A DNA stretch of 64,000 bases. Origin: UBA3210 sp048359995 (GTDB lineage: Bacteria; Bacillota_I; Bacilli_A; RFN20; CAG-449). This document shows, piece by piece, positions 1-6,594 of the stretch. Positions within the stretch are counted from its first letter, which is position 1. Every line of letters starts with the position of its first letter. The notes beneath the pieces were generated by a model, which did not search any database, was not told the DNA's origin, and saw only the letters and a list, made by a program, of their open reading frames with translations. The position numbers and the translations under genes are program-made. The stretch is taken from assembly GCA_048359995.1 (NCBI GenBank), contig DBGCPK010000019.1, forward strand, positions 1-64,000. The letters run 5' to 3'.

Positions 1-89
1 ACCTAAGGGGAAAAAGAAAACACAACATCAGAATTGACAATTTCATCTTTAGGAAACCAAGCGAAAATGACCATCAGGAGGAAATGAGA

Positions 90-587
90 ATGTTCAAACG
101 AAAATTTACCAAACTGTTCTTCATGTTAGGGGTAGTATTTTTGAGTTTATTTACAACCGGTTGTTCGAAAAGCAAAGCAAATTCAAATCAGAATTCTCAG
201 GAGTATGGGGAAGAACTCGATCTTTTTGATTCTCATGCTGAATTATATAGTATTGTTTCTCTATCTTTAACAGAAAGTTTGTTTTCAAGTAAAGCAATAA
301 TCGTATCCGACGAAAAGGAAATTCGAAACGTCTTAAATATTATCAATGAAAAACCGGAATATATCGGTGAAACAAAAGTAACAGAATTAGATGCTCACAT
401 CATTTGCGATAGTGTCAATCTGGGGATTACAGCCTATGCAAAAGAATTGGATAAAACGATGAATGTATCCTATCTGATTTCGCAAGATGGGGTGCTATAT
501 TACTATATAGGCGATGAAATGGTGAAATATACAAATGAAAATACAATTGACTACATTGAAATAGTCGAATTTATCAGAAATAGATGA
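90..587 (+). CDS. small surface lipoprotein, function unknown
   Basis: The protein has a lysine/arginine-rich start, a hydrophobic stretch and a lipobox (TTGC, about residue 25), so it is exported and lipid-anchored to the outer face of the membrane. The rest (about 140 residues) is polar with no motif I recognise. I place the start at the second ATG because AGGAGG at 76-81 is 8 bases from it and only 2 from the first; the frame is open to the window edge, but the signal peptide argues against an upstream extension. The stop overlaps the next small ORF by 4 bases (ATGA), suggesting translational coupling. Confidence 0.7.
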   Translation: MFKRKFTKLFFMLGVVFLSLFTTGCSKSKANSNQNSQEYGEELDLFDSHAELYSIVSLSLTESLFSSKAIIVSDEKEIRNVLNIINEKPEYIGETKVTELDAHIICDSVNLGITAYAKELDKTMNVSYLISQDGVLYYYIGDEMVKYTNENTIDYIEIVEFIRNR

Positions 588-730
588 AAGGAATGAGAAA
601 AAAATCATTATTTTTTAGTCTTGTTTTAACATTGAGCTTGGTTTGTAATAAAAACATTCTTAAAATTCATGCTCGAAACATCGATGATTCGTACTTTTCA
701 AACCTTGCGGAATACGCGATTCCAAAATGA
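584..730 (+). CDS. 48-residue ORF with signal-peptide-like start, possible truncated gene
   Basis: This ORF overlaps the lipoprotein stop by 4 bases. It begins MKGMRKKSLFFSLVLTLSL, a good export signal, but ends after only 48 residues with no domain. It could be a short secreted peptide or the 5' stub of a larger secreted protein whose body was lost. No homology is recognised. Confidence 0.35.
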   Translation: MKGMRKKSLFFSLVLTLSLVCNKNILKIHARNIDDSYFSNLAEYAIPK

Positions 731-747
731 AAGAGAGATGAGAAGGT

Positions 748-1167
748 ATGAATTTAAAGACAATAGAAAGATTTATTGGTAAACAAAACGTTTGTTTTAT
801 ATGTTCCGTTGATGAAGAAAATTATCCTAATGTAAAAGCAATGTTAAAACCTAGAAAAAGAAATGGATTAAAAGAATTTTATTTTTCTACCAATACTTCA
901 TCTATGAGAGTGAAGCAGTATCAAAACAATCCAAATGCTAGTATATACTTTTATCATAAAGGTATAATTAGATATGTTGGAGTGATGCTGAAAGGTAAAA
1001 TGGAAGTATTAGCGGATCAAGAAACTAAAAATATGATTTGGAAAAAAGGAGATACAATATTTTATAAAAAGGGGGTAACTGATCCAGATTACTGTGTTTT
1101 AAAGTTTACTACTACAAGTGGTAGATATTATTGTGATTTAAAAACCAAAAATTTTGATATAAAGTAA
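748..1167 (+). CDS. pyridoxamine 5'-phosphate oxidase family protein (split-barrel flavin-binding)
   Basis: At 139 residues this matches small single-domain members of the PNPOx-like split-barrel family (general stress protein 26 type). The N-terminus (VCFICSVDEENYPNVKAM) is the typical first beta hairpin, followed by the FYFSTNTSSMRVKQYQNNP segment in which the family contacts flavin phosphate, and a late GRYYCDL strand. Such proteins bind FMN, FAD or F420 and act in the cytosol as reductases of mostly unknown substrates. AGAAGG upstream supports the start. It sits alone among accessory genes in AT-rich DNA. Confidence 0.75.
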   Translation: MNLKTIERFIGKQNVCFICSVDEENYPNVKAMLKPRKRNGLKEFYFSTNTSSMRVKQYQNNPNASIYFYHKGIIRYVGVMLKGKMEVLADQETKNMIWKKGDTIFYKKGVTDPDYCVLKFTTTSGRYYCDLKTKNFDIK

Positions 1168-1201
1168 TTGATAAAAAGCAATTTGAAAGTGAAATGGTAT
1201 A

Positions 1202-1678
1202 ATGAATTTTAACTTCGGATTTTCATACATAGGTTTAATATTTTTGTTCATGCTAATGATACCTAATATTATATGGAGCAAAAATAAACCAAAAGATTAT
1301 GATAAATATGTTAAAAACGAGAATAGAGTATTACAATTCTTTGAAAGAATGGGAGAAATGCTAGTAACTTGTATATCGTTGATATTTAGTGATTTTAATA
1401 TAAATGGTATATCAATTTGGTCTAGTATATTGTTAATTGCATTTATTTTAATGATTTTGTATGAAATATATTGGATAAAATACTTCAAAAGTAGTAGAAC
1501 GATGAAAGAGATGTATGGTAGTTTATTAGGGATACCCGTTGCCGGAGCAACTTTGCCAGTATTAGCATTTTTATTATTAGGCATATATGGTAAAAATGTA
1601 TTTTTAATTATAGCAACATTTATATTAGGAATCGGACATATAGGAATACACTTAAATCATAGACATGAAGTTAAATGA
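1202..1678 (+). CDS. integral membrane protein, function unknown
   Basis: A 158-residue protein with about four hydrophobic segments (residues 5-23, 55-67, 77-92 and 110-150) and a short charged loop after the first. The end reads IGIHLNHRHEV. It looks like one of the small conserved membrane proteins common in Bacillota, but I cannot name the family. The Shine-Dalgarno region is weak. It follows the flavin-binding gene by 34 bases and may share its transcript. Confidence 0.6.
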   Translation: MNFNFGFSYIGLIFLFMLMIPNIIWSKNKPKDYDKYVKNENRVLQFFERMGEMLVTCISLIFSDFNINGISIWSSILLIAFILMILYEIYWIKYFKSSRTMKEMYGSLLGIPVAGATLPVLAFLLLGIYGKNVFLIIATFILGIGHIGIHLNHRHEVK

Positions 1679-1784
1679 ATTACAATTTATAGAGCAGAGC
1701 ATAGTTACTCTTGCGATTGAAGATGGTGATCTATTGTTTTATTTTTGTGAACCAATTAAACCATTTAGATACGATATTTATTAA
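1665..1784 (+). CDS. 39-residue ORF overlapping the membrane-protein gene
   Basis: It starts inside the last codons of the membrane-protein gene and encodes MKLNELQFIEQSIVTLAIED... ending at TAA 1782-1784. It has no clear ribosome-binding site and no recognised domain. It may be chance or the stub of a lost gene. Confidence 0.2.
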   Translation: MKLNELQFIEQSIVTLAIEDGDLLFYFCEPIKPFRYDIY

Positions 1785-1845
1785 ATTGATGCACCCTTAA
1801 ATATAAAAATGTTATAATAGTAACGTTATAGAAGGAGTGAAAAAA

Positions 1846-2399
1846 ATGAAAAATAAAATGGCAATTTTGGTAGTTGATATGCTTAACGACTTTGTCACTG
1901 GAGCATTAAAATGTGATCGGGGCTTAGCGATTGTTCCTAAGACTGCACAATTACTTGATGGAGCGAGAGAACATGGCGTTCCGTTATTTTTTGTAATGAT
2001 TCTCACATCAAAGGTGTTGATCATGAATTAAAATTATGGGGTGATCACGCCATTCAAGGGACAAAAGGTGCGGAAGTCATTCCCGAATTAAAAGTATCTG
2101 ATAAAGACTATGTTGTACCTAAAAGACGATATAGTGGTTTCTTCCATACCGATCTTGATCTGCTTTTAAAAGAACTTGGTGTTGATACCGTTATCATGAC
2201 TGGATTGCACACCCATATGTGCGTTCGCCATACTAGTGCCGATGCATATTGCTTAGGATACAATGTCTTAGTTGCTAGCGATGCTACTAATTCTTTCACT
2301 GAAGAAGATTATCTTTATGGATTGAAGTATCTTAAAGAAGTTTATGGTGCCACCTGTTATAGTGTTGATGAATTATTAGAAATATTCAAAAATAATTAA
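1846..2399 (+). pseudogene. isochorismatase-family cysteine hydrolase, broken by a frameshift
   Basis: Two overlapping frames together give one isochorismatase/nicotinamidase-type protein. The first (from ATG 1846, with GAAGGAG upstream) carries the VVDMLNDF catalytic aspartate; the second carries VVPKRRYSGF (catalytic lysine) and TGLHTHMCVRHT (catalytic cysteine) and ends at TAA 2397-2399. The family sequence should continue FFVNDSHIKG, which needs one more base between about 1994 and 1995, so a single base is missing. All three catalytic residues survive across the two frames, so the lesion is recent or a sequencing error. Intact relatives hydrolyse nicotinamide or similar amides in the cytosol. 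Confidence 0.8.
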
Positions 2400-2851
2400 T
2401 AAAAAAGAAGTAACCATAATTTCCATAGGAAATTTTACCACAGAAACAAAATATAAGTATAGCGCACTATACTTGCAAGCAAGGTAAGGGTTTGTTATAC
2501 TTTTTCTTCTAAATATTTTCTTTAACTTTTCTCCAAATTACTGTTTATCGCTCGTATTTTATCTTACGCAAACCTATTTACAAATGAGGCAGAAGCAATA
2601 AAAGCATTAAAAAGAATAAAGCAGGTTATTATGTATCCGTACTTCACTGAATATCCAATTTGTAAACAGCAAGTTATCAAAATTGTATTATTCGTGTATC
2701 GACGTGACATCTATGTAGTATGACTAAAGAGTCAAAAAAGAACACTATCGTTCATCTAATGAATACCATAAAAATGAGAGTGAAAAACGATTGCCATTAA
2801 ACGATCAATACAATTCAAACTACCAAGTATCTATTCGTATTAAATCGTAGA
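2400..2851. other. non-coding AT-rich stretch with hairpin and possible ORF debris
   Basis: There is no convincing gene in these 452 bases. An 8-bp perfect inverted repeat (AAGTATAG at 2455-2462, CTATACTT at 2467-2474, 4-base loop) lies just past the hydrolase pseudogene but has no T-run. Short open stretches, for example one ending SIRIKS near 2848, look like eroded coding sequence, but I cannot assign them. Confidence 0.4.
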
Positions 2852-3340
2852 TTAAAGATTATATATCAATTGCGGATCGTACTCTTCCTTCATAAGATTG
2901 TCTTTTGGCATAATGTTGAATACGGAACCTACGGCAAGCATAAAAACCAATGCGAAGAAAAGATATACAATGAAATATTTTTTGCTGATTTTCATTAAAT
3001 TTTCATGGAAAAACAAATAAATTAATGTGTATCCGACAGACAGGACACAACAACCGATAAATCCATACCAAATAAGAGCATCAAAGAAGCATATAGAAAT
3101 AACAATTCCAAGCATGAGCAGGAAGATTTGATTCAAAACGCTTCCGTTTTTTATGTGCTTATTTTGGCTTACATCGTCTTTTGGAACAAAGAACTTACTT
3201 TTAACCACGAAAAAATACAAGATTGAAATGCCTAATGCAATCATCAAATAGGAATAACGTTTAAATAAGAGCGCAAATACTACATTCAGCAGGGAATTTA
3301 AAACTACGCCTATGCCGACAACGATTGTATATCTTTTCAT
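2852..3340 (-). CDS. four-helix membrane protein, paralogue of the next gene
   Basis: A 162-residue protein with four predicted membrane helices, starting MKRYTIVVGIGVVLN. Its first 130 residues are closely similar to those of the neighbour at 3424-3987, including the shared stretch ICFFDALIWYGFIGCCVLSV, so the two arose by tandem duplication; the C-terminal tails differ. It is the last gene of a minus-strand run: sigma factor, anti-sigma factor, paralogue, this gene. Function is unknown; the position suggests an envelope target or partner of the sigma system. AAAGGAAAA lies upstream of the start. Confidence 0.65.
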   Translation of the reverse strand: MKRYTIVVGIGVVLNSLLNVVFALLFKRYSYLMIALGISILYFFVVKSKFFVPKDDVSQNKHIKNGSVLNQIFLLMLGIVISICFFDALIWYGFIGCCVLSVGYTLIYLFFHENLMKISKKYFIVYLFFALVFMLAVGSVFNIMPKDNLMKEEYDPQLIYNL

Positions 3341-3423
3341 TATGACTTATTTTCCTTTCTCTTAGTTTTTATCTTATAGATTTTAGTTGCCTTCTTCTGT
3401 AATCGAATCATCTTTTGTACTCA

Positions 3424-3987
3424 TTACCAAGTAATATCAGGGAATATCCCCAATCCAAGCAAAATGTCAATGATGAATTTCCCACCAATTGCAAACGGCA
3501 CCAAATCATACACCATTGTCTCTTCATTGATGACAATCATCATATATTCCTTGGGTGTTACGGAAAAAACGATTATTTCAGTAAACATAAATATTAGCGC
3601 AAAGAAAAGATACACTATGCAGTATTTTTTACTGATTTTCATTAAATTCTCATGAACAGTCATATAAAAGATTGAATATCCGACAGACAGGACACAACAA
3701 CCGATAAATCCGTACCAAATAAGAGCATCAAAGAAGCATATAGAAATAACAATTCCAAGTAACAGTAAGAAGATTTGGTTTAAAACACTGCCTGCAATAA
3801 TATTCTTATTTAAACTAACATCATCATTTTTGACAAAGAGATTACTTTTAACCACGAAGAAATACAGGATTGGAATGGCTATTGCAATCATTAGATATGA
3901 ATAACACTTGAATAAGAGCGCAAATACTACATTCAGCAGGAAATTTAAAACTACGCCTATCCCAACAACGATTGTATATCTTTTCAT
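3424..3987 (-). CDS. four-helix membrane protein, tandem duplicate
   Basis: A 187-residue membrane protein. I chose the ATG at 3987, one codon inside a GTG, because it aligns with the MKRYTIVV start of its paralogue. Four hydrophobic helices match the paralogue, followed by a longer divergent C-terminus ending LGIFPDITW. AAGGAAAGGA precedes the start. It lies 16 bases after the anti-sigma gene and is probably co-transcribed with it. No family name is recognised. Confidence 0.65.
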   Translation of the reverse strand: MKRYTIVVGIGVVLNFLLNVVFALLFKCYSYLMIAIAIPILYFFVVKSNLFVKNDDVSLNKNIIAGSVLNQIFLLLLGIVISICFFDALIWYGFIGCCVLSVGYSIFYMTVHENLMKISKKYCIVYLFFALIFMFTEIIVFSVTPKEYMMIVINEETMVYDLVPFAIGGKFIIDILLGLGIFPDITW

Positions 3988-4003
3988 CACAAATCCTTTC
4001 CTT

Positions 4004-4717
4004 TTATTGCAAACTATCTATATATTTCATATCACTATAAAACAGTTTGAAAATCGTTTCACTGTATGTCTTATCCGAAACACCATTCATTGTAAACTTC
4101 ATCTCACTGCCCCAATAGGCCATATCTTTATCCGTAGTTTCATAACTATCTTTTAATCCATTGGATACGGTAAAAACTAAATAGATGGTGCCCGTAATGT
4201 CTTTGGCGTCCCCATCAATCCCTATATCAGAAAGCATCGAAGTTATTTCCGTATTCAACAAAGATGCATACAATTCATCGTTAAGAAGGTAAGTCAATAC
4301 TACCTGTTTGGAATTAAGATAATACTTGTGAAAACTCATGTTTAGTGTTAAAACAACAAATGAATCCATATAATCCGTGCCTTGGTATACAATTTTATCA
4401 CAAAGAGAAATTTCCGTTATCTGCACGGTATCTCCGTCTTCATTCTCATATACTTCATTTAACCCGATTGCTCGGTAACCATCGTGTATCTGTGGTTGAT
4501 TCGTGCTGCTAAAAAACACATTTAATCCGATACTGATAGATAAGATGAGCATCATTGCGACCGAAATGCTTACGGCACACCACCTTGGAATAGAAATCTT
4601 ATGCTTGCATTCCATCCTCTTTCGATATTCATTTTGTAATTTGGAAATCAAAGCTTTCTTTTCTGAATCTGAAAACTGAATTTCTTCCATTACTTCTCTG
4701 TAAAGTTGATTATTCAT
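4004..4717 (-). CDS. membrane-anchored anti-sigma factor (DUF4179-like)
   Basis: This 237-residue protein has a short cytoplasmic N-terminus (about 44 residues), one membrane helix (about 47-69, AVSISVAMMLILSISIGLNV) and an extracellular domain of about 165 residues with no recognised motif. That layout, and its start 3 bases after the ECF sigma gene with its GGAGGA inside the last sigma codons, mark it as the cognate anti-sigma factor. It would hold the sigma factor at the membrane until an envelope signal acts on the outer domain. Family assignment rests on architecture and position, not on a motif. Confidence 0.7.
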   Translation of the reverse strand: MNNQLYREVMEEIQFSDSEKKALISKLQNEYRKRMECKHKISIPRWCAVSISVAMMLILSISIGLNVFFSSTNQPQIHDGYRAIGLNEVYENEDGDTVQITEISLCDKIVYQGTDYMDSFVVLTLNMSFHKYYLNSKQVVLTYLLNDELYASLLNTEITSMLSDIGIDGDAKDITGTIYLVFTVSNGLKDSYETTDKDMAYWGSEMKFTMNGVSDKTYSETIFKLFYSDMKYIDSLQ

Positions 4718-4720
4718 TCT

Positions 4721-5176
4721 TTATTCCTCCATCATGAATTCCTTTAATTTGTGCCGTGCCCGCGACAAGATAATTGTTACGGCATTTTCCGACTTTTTAT
4801 AAATCTTGGCGATTTCTTTCAGTTTATAATTCTCATAGTAATAAAGATAAATTATATTTTGTTCCAACGGGGTCAATCGGCTCAACTCTGTTTTTAAACT
4901 GCCCTTATCAGATGAAGGATCGGCATAGTTGTCATCAAGTCTTGAAACTTGACGATAAGAAGATTTCAGTTCGTCTTTACAGCGGTTGATGATAACGCGT
5001 ATTAACCAAGCCTTTAGATGTTCTTCCGACTTAAACTTTTCTGTTTTAATCAATTTAAAGAAACAATCCTGAACGCAATCCTCTGCAACTTCTTTGCTAT
5101 GCGTGTATTGAAAGGCGATTCTTAACAACATATCGGAGTATGTTTGAACGATTCGATTTATTTCTTTTTCATTCAT
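4721..5176 (-). CDS. ECF-type RNA polymerase sigma factor
   Basis: The protein has sigma-70 region 2 (MLLRIAFQYTHSKEVAEDCVQDCFFKL and the WLIRVIINRC helix) and region 4 (LTPLEQNIIYLYYYENYKLKEIA with the helix-turn-helix KSENAVTIILSRARHKL), and no region 3, the standard ECF layout of about 150 residues. It binds core RNA polymerase and directs it to target promoters. I prefer the ATG at 5176 (MNEKEINRI); an in-frame GTG at 5200 would add eight residues, and neither start has a strong ribosome-binding site. The anti-sigma gene follows directly, so activity is probably controlled by release from it. Confidence 0.9.
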   Translation of the reverse strand: MNEKEINRIVQTYSDMLLRIAFQYTHSKEVAEDCVQDCFFKLIKTEKFKSEEHLKAWLIRVIINRCKDELKSSYRQVSRLDDNYADPSSDKGSLKTELSRLTPLEQNIIYLYYYENYKLKEIAKIYKKSENAVTIILSRARHKLKEFMMEE

Positions 5177-5200
5177 AATGATCGTATCCAAAAATCTCAC

Positions 5201-5683
5201 CCACTTACTGTTTTCGTATATAATACGATTGAAAAGTCAAAAACCTTTCAATTTTTTTGCAAAGAAATTTCCGCTTTTTTAACCATAAACTTTTGCATAC
5301 TCGTCTTGGAAGAATCATTCTTCGACATGGTCTAACCTCGGCGGCGAAGATGGAACGAAAGGAATTTTTAAACCATGACTTGATTCGTTCCTTCCCGTAG
5401 GTAAACAATATTTTATCTTTGTATTTGACAACCGTCAATCCTTTAGAGGTGCTGCTTTTGTATCGTTTTACAACCATTGCCGAGGAATTTCAAGACCGGA
5501 GTATAAGAAGTTCGAAGGAAAATACGACAACTGCAATCGATTTAGGGAAACTTCGGGATCAAAAGAAGGAGTTGGAGGATAAAACGAAATAGGATACAAG
5601 TCTTTCTAAAGATGAAGTTTCTCGATCAATTTGCGGTATTGTTTTCGAGAAATCGGGAGGCATTATAAATACGATTTAATGAA
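5201..5683. other. intergenic stretch with decayed coding sequence
   Basis: No intact gene is convincing here. On the plus strand, an open frame ending at about 5592 encodes a charged tail (EEFQDRSIRSSKENTTTAID, then KLRDQKKELEDKTK) that looks like the end of a real coiled-coil protein without a start. On the minus strand, 5248-5328 could encode MSKNDSSKTSMQKFMVKKAE and a few more residues with GAGG upstream. Both are probably remnants at the boundary between the accessory end and the core. Confidence 0.35.
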
Positions 5684-6514
5684 TTAGGAAAGCGAATTAC
5701 GTGGAGATGAAGTTTTTCTTTTTGAAACTACTTTACTCTTATTTTTGTTCGATTTTTTTTGATATTTTTCAATGCTGCTTTCCAAAGCGTCCATCAAATC
5801 CCGGATATGCGTTTCTTTTCCGGATTTCGGCGCGATGATTTTCTTTCCTTTGATTTTATTTTCGATCATTTTTCCGACTTTTTCGGCATATTCGTCGCGG
5901 TAAATTTCAGGACGAAATTCCGAAGTCATCTCTTTGATTAAAAGTCGTGCCAGTTTGAGCTCGGAAGCCGAAAGCGCAGCGGAATATTTTTTGAACGTGT
6001 ATTCCTTGATTTCTTCGTGAAAAAACAAGGTAGAGAGCAGAATAAAATCTTCTTTCGGACGAATCAACACCAAGGTTTCTTTCGTGCCAAGAACGGTTTT
6101 GCCTAGCCCGCCTTTATTTTCTTCTTTCATCGCTTTTAAGAGGAGATGATACGCTTTTTCCGCGCCGGTAGGAACCATATAATAAGATTTATCGAAGTAC
6201 ATTGGATCGATCTCGTCGATATTTACAAATTGATCGATGGTGATGTTTTTGTCTTTCTCCGTTTTTATTTTTTCAAAATCCTGATCATCGAGCATCACGA
6301 ATTTGCCTTCTTCGTATTCATATCCTTTGATAAGTTCTTCATTTTTGACCTCACGACCATCGCAATCGATGCAAGTTTTTTTATATTGAATTCGCGATTG
6401 TGTCTTTTTATCAAATAGGCGAAAAGAGAAACCGCTGTCTCTGATCGCGGAATGCAGGGTGATCGGAATAAATACAAAACCGAAACTGAGATTCCCTTTG
6501 AAACTATATGCCAT
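5684..6514 (-). CDS. ku: Ku, DNA double-strand break end-binding protein
   Basis: This 276-residue protein is a bacterial Ku: it opens with MAYSFKGNLSFGFVFIPITLHSA and carries the core beta-barrel (FRLFDKKTQSRIQYKKTC, IKGYEYEEGKFVMLDDQDF, then DPMYFDKSYYMVP), the helical arm and a short basic tail (KKSNKNKSKVVSKRK). Bacterial Ku forms a homodimeric ring on DNA ends and recruits LigD for non-homologous end joining. The gene is divergent from ligD with 80 bases between the starts. GAGG lies upstream of the ATG. In Bacillus subtilis the orthologous pair acts in spores, which fits the sigma-G-like promoter boxes seen here. Confidence 0.95.
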   Translation of the reverse strand: MAYSFKGNLSFGFVFIPITLHSAIRDSGFSFRLFDKKTQSRIQYKKTCIDCDGREVKNEELIKGYEYEEGKFVMLDDQDFEKIKTEKDKNITIDQFVNIDEIDPMYFDKSYYMVPTGAEKAYHLLLKAMKEENKGGLGKTVLGTKETLVLIRPKEDFILLSTLFFHEEIKEYTFKKYSAALSASELKLARLLIKEMTSEFRPEIYRDEYAEKVGKMIENKIKGKKIIAPKSGKETHIRDLMDALESSIEKYQKKSNKNKSKVVSKRKTSSPRNSLS

Positions 6515-6531
6515 CTTTTTTTCCTCGTACT

Positions 6532-6560
6532 TATTATGCGCATAAAGAGAAGTCGTACTC
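6532..6560 (-). promoter_or_regulatory. sigma-G-like promoter for ku
   Basis: Read on the minus strand, GAGTA (6560-6556) and CATAATA (6538-6532) are separated by 17 bases. The -10 is a full match to the sigma-G form CATnnTA and the -35 matches GnATA in four of five positions. The predicted start lies about 10 bases upstream of the ku ATG. A 12-bp palindrome, TTATGCGCATAA (6534-6545), overlaps the -10 and could be an operator. Confidence 0.45.
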
Positions 6561-6589
6561 GAATAAATTTTCTTTTTGTTCGAATACTA
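6561..6589 (+). promoter_or_regulatory. sigma-G-like promoter for ligD
   Basis: GAATA (6561-6565) and AATACTA (6583-6589) are 17 bases apart, resembling GnATA and CATnnTA with one -10 mismatch. Its -35 abuts the -35 of the ku promoter on the other strand. The -10 is only 5 bases from the ligD ATG, so a transcript from here would be almost leaderless, which agrees with the absence of a Shine-Dalgarno site. Confidence 0.4.
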
Positions 6590-6594
6590 AACTT

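Noticed and set aside
2455..2474. 8-bp hairpin after the hydrolase pseudogene as a terminator
   Set aside because: The stem is A/T-rich and is not followed by a T-run.
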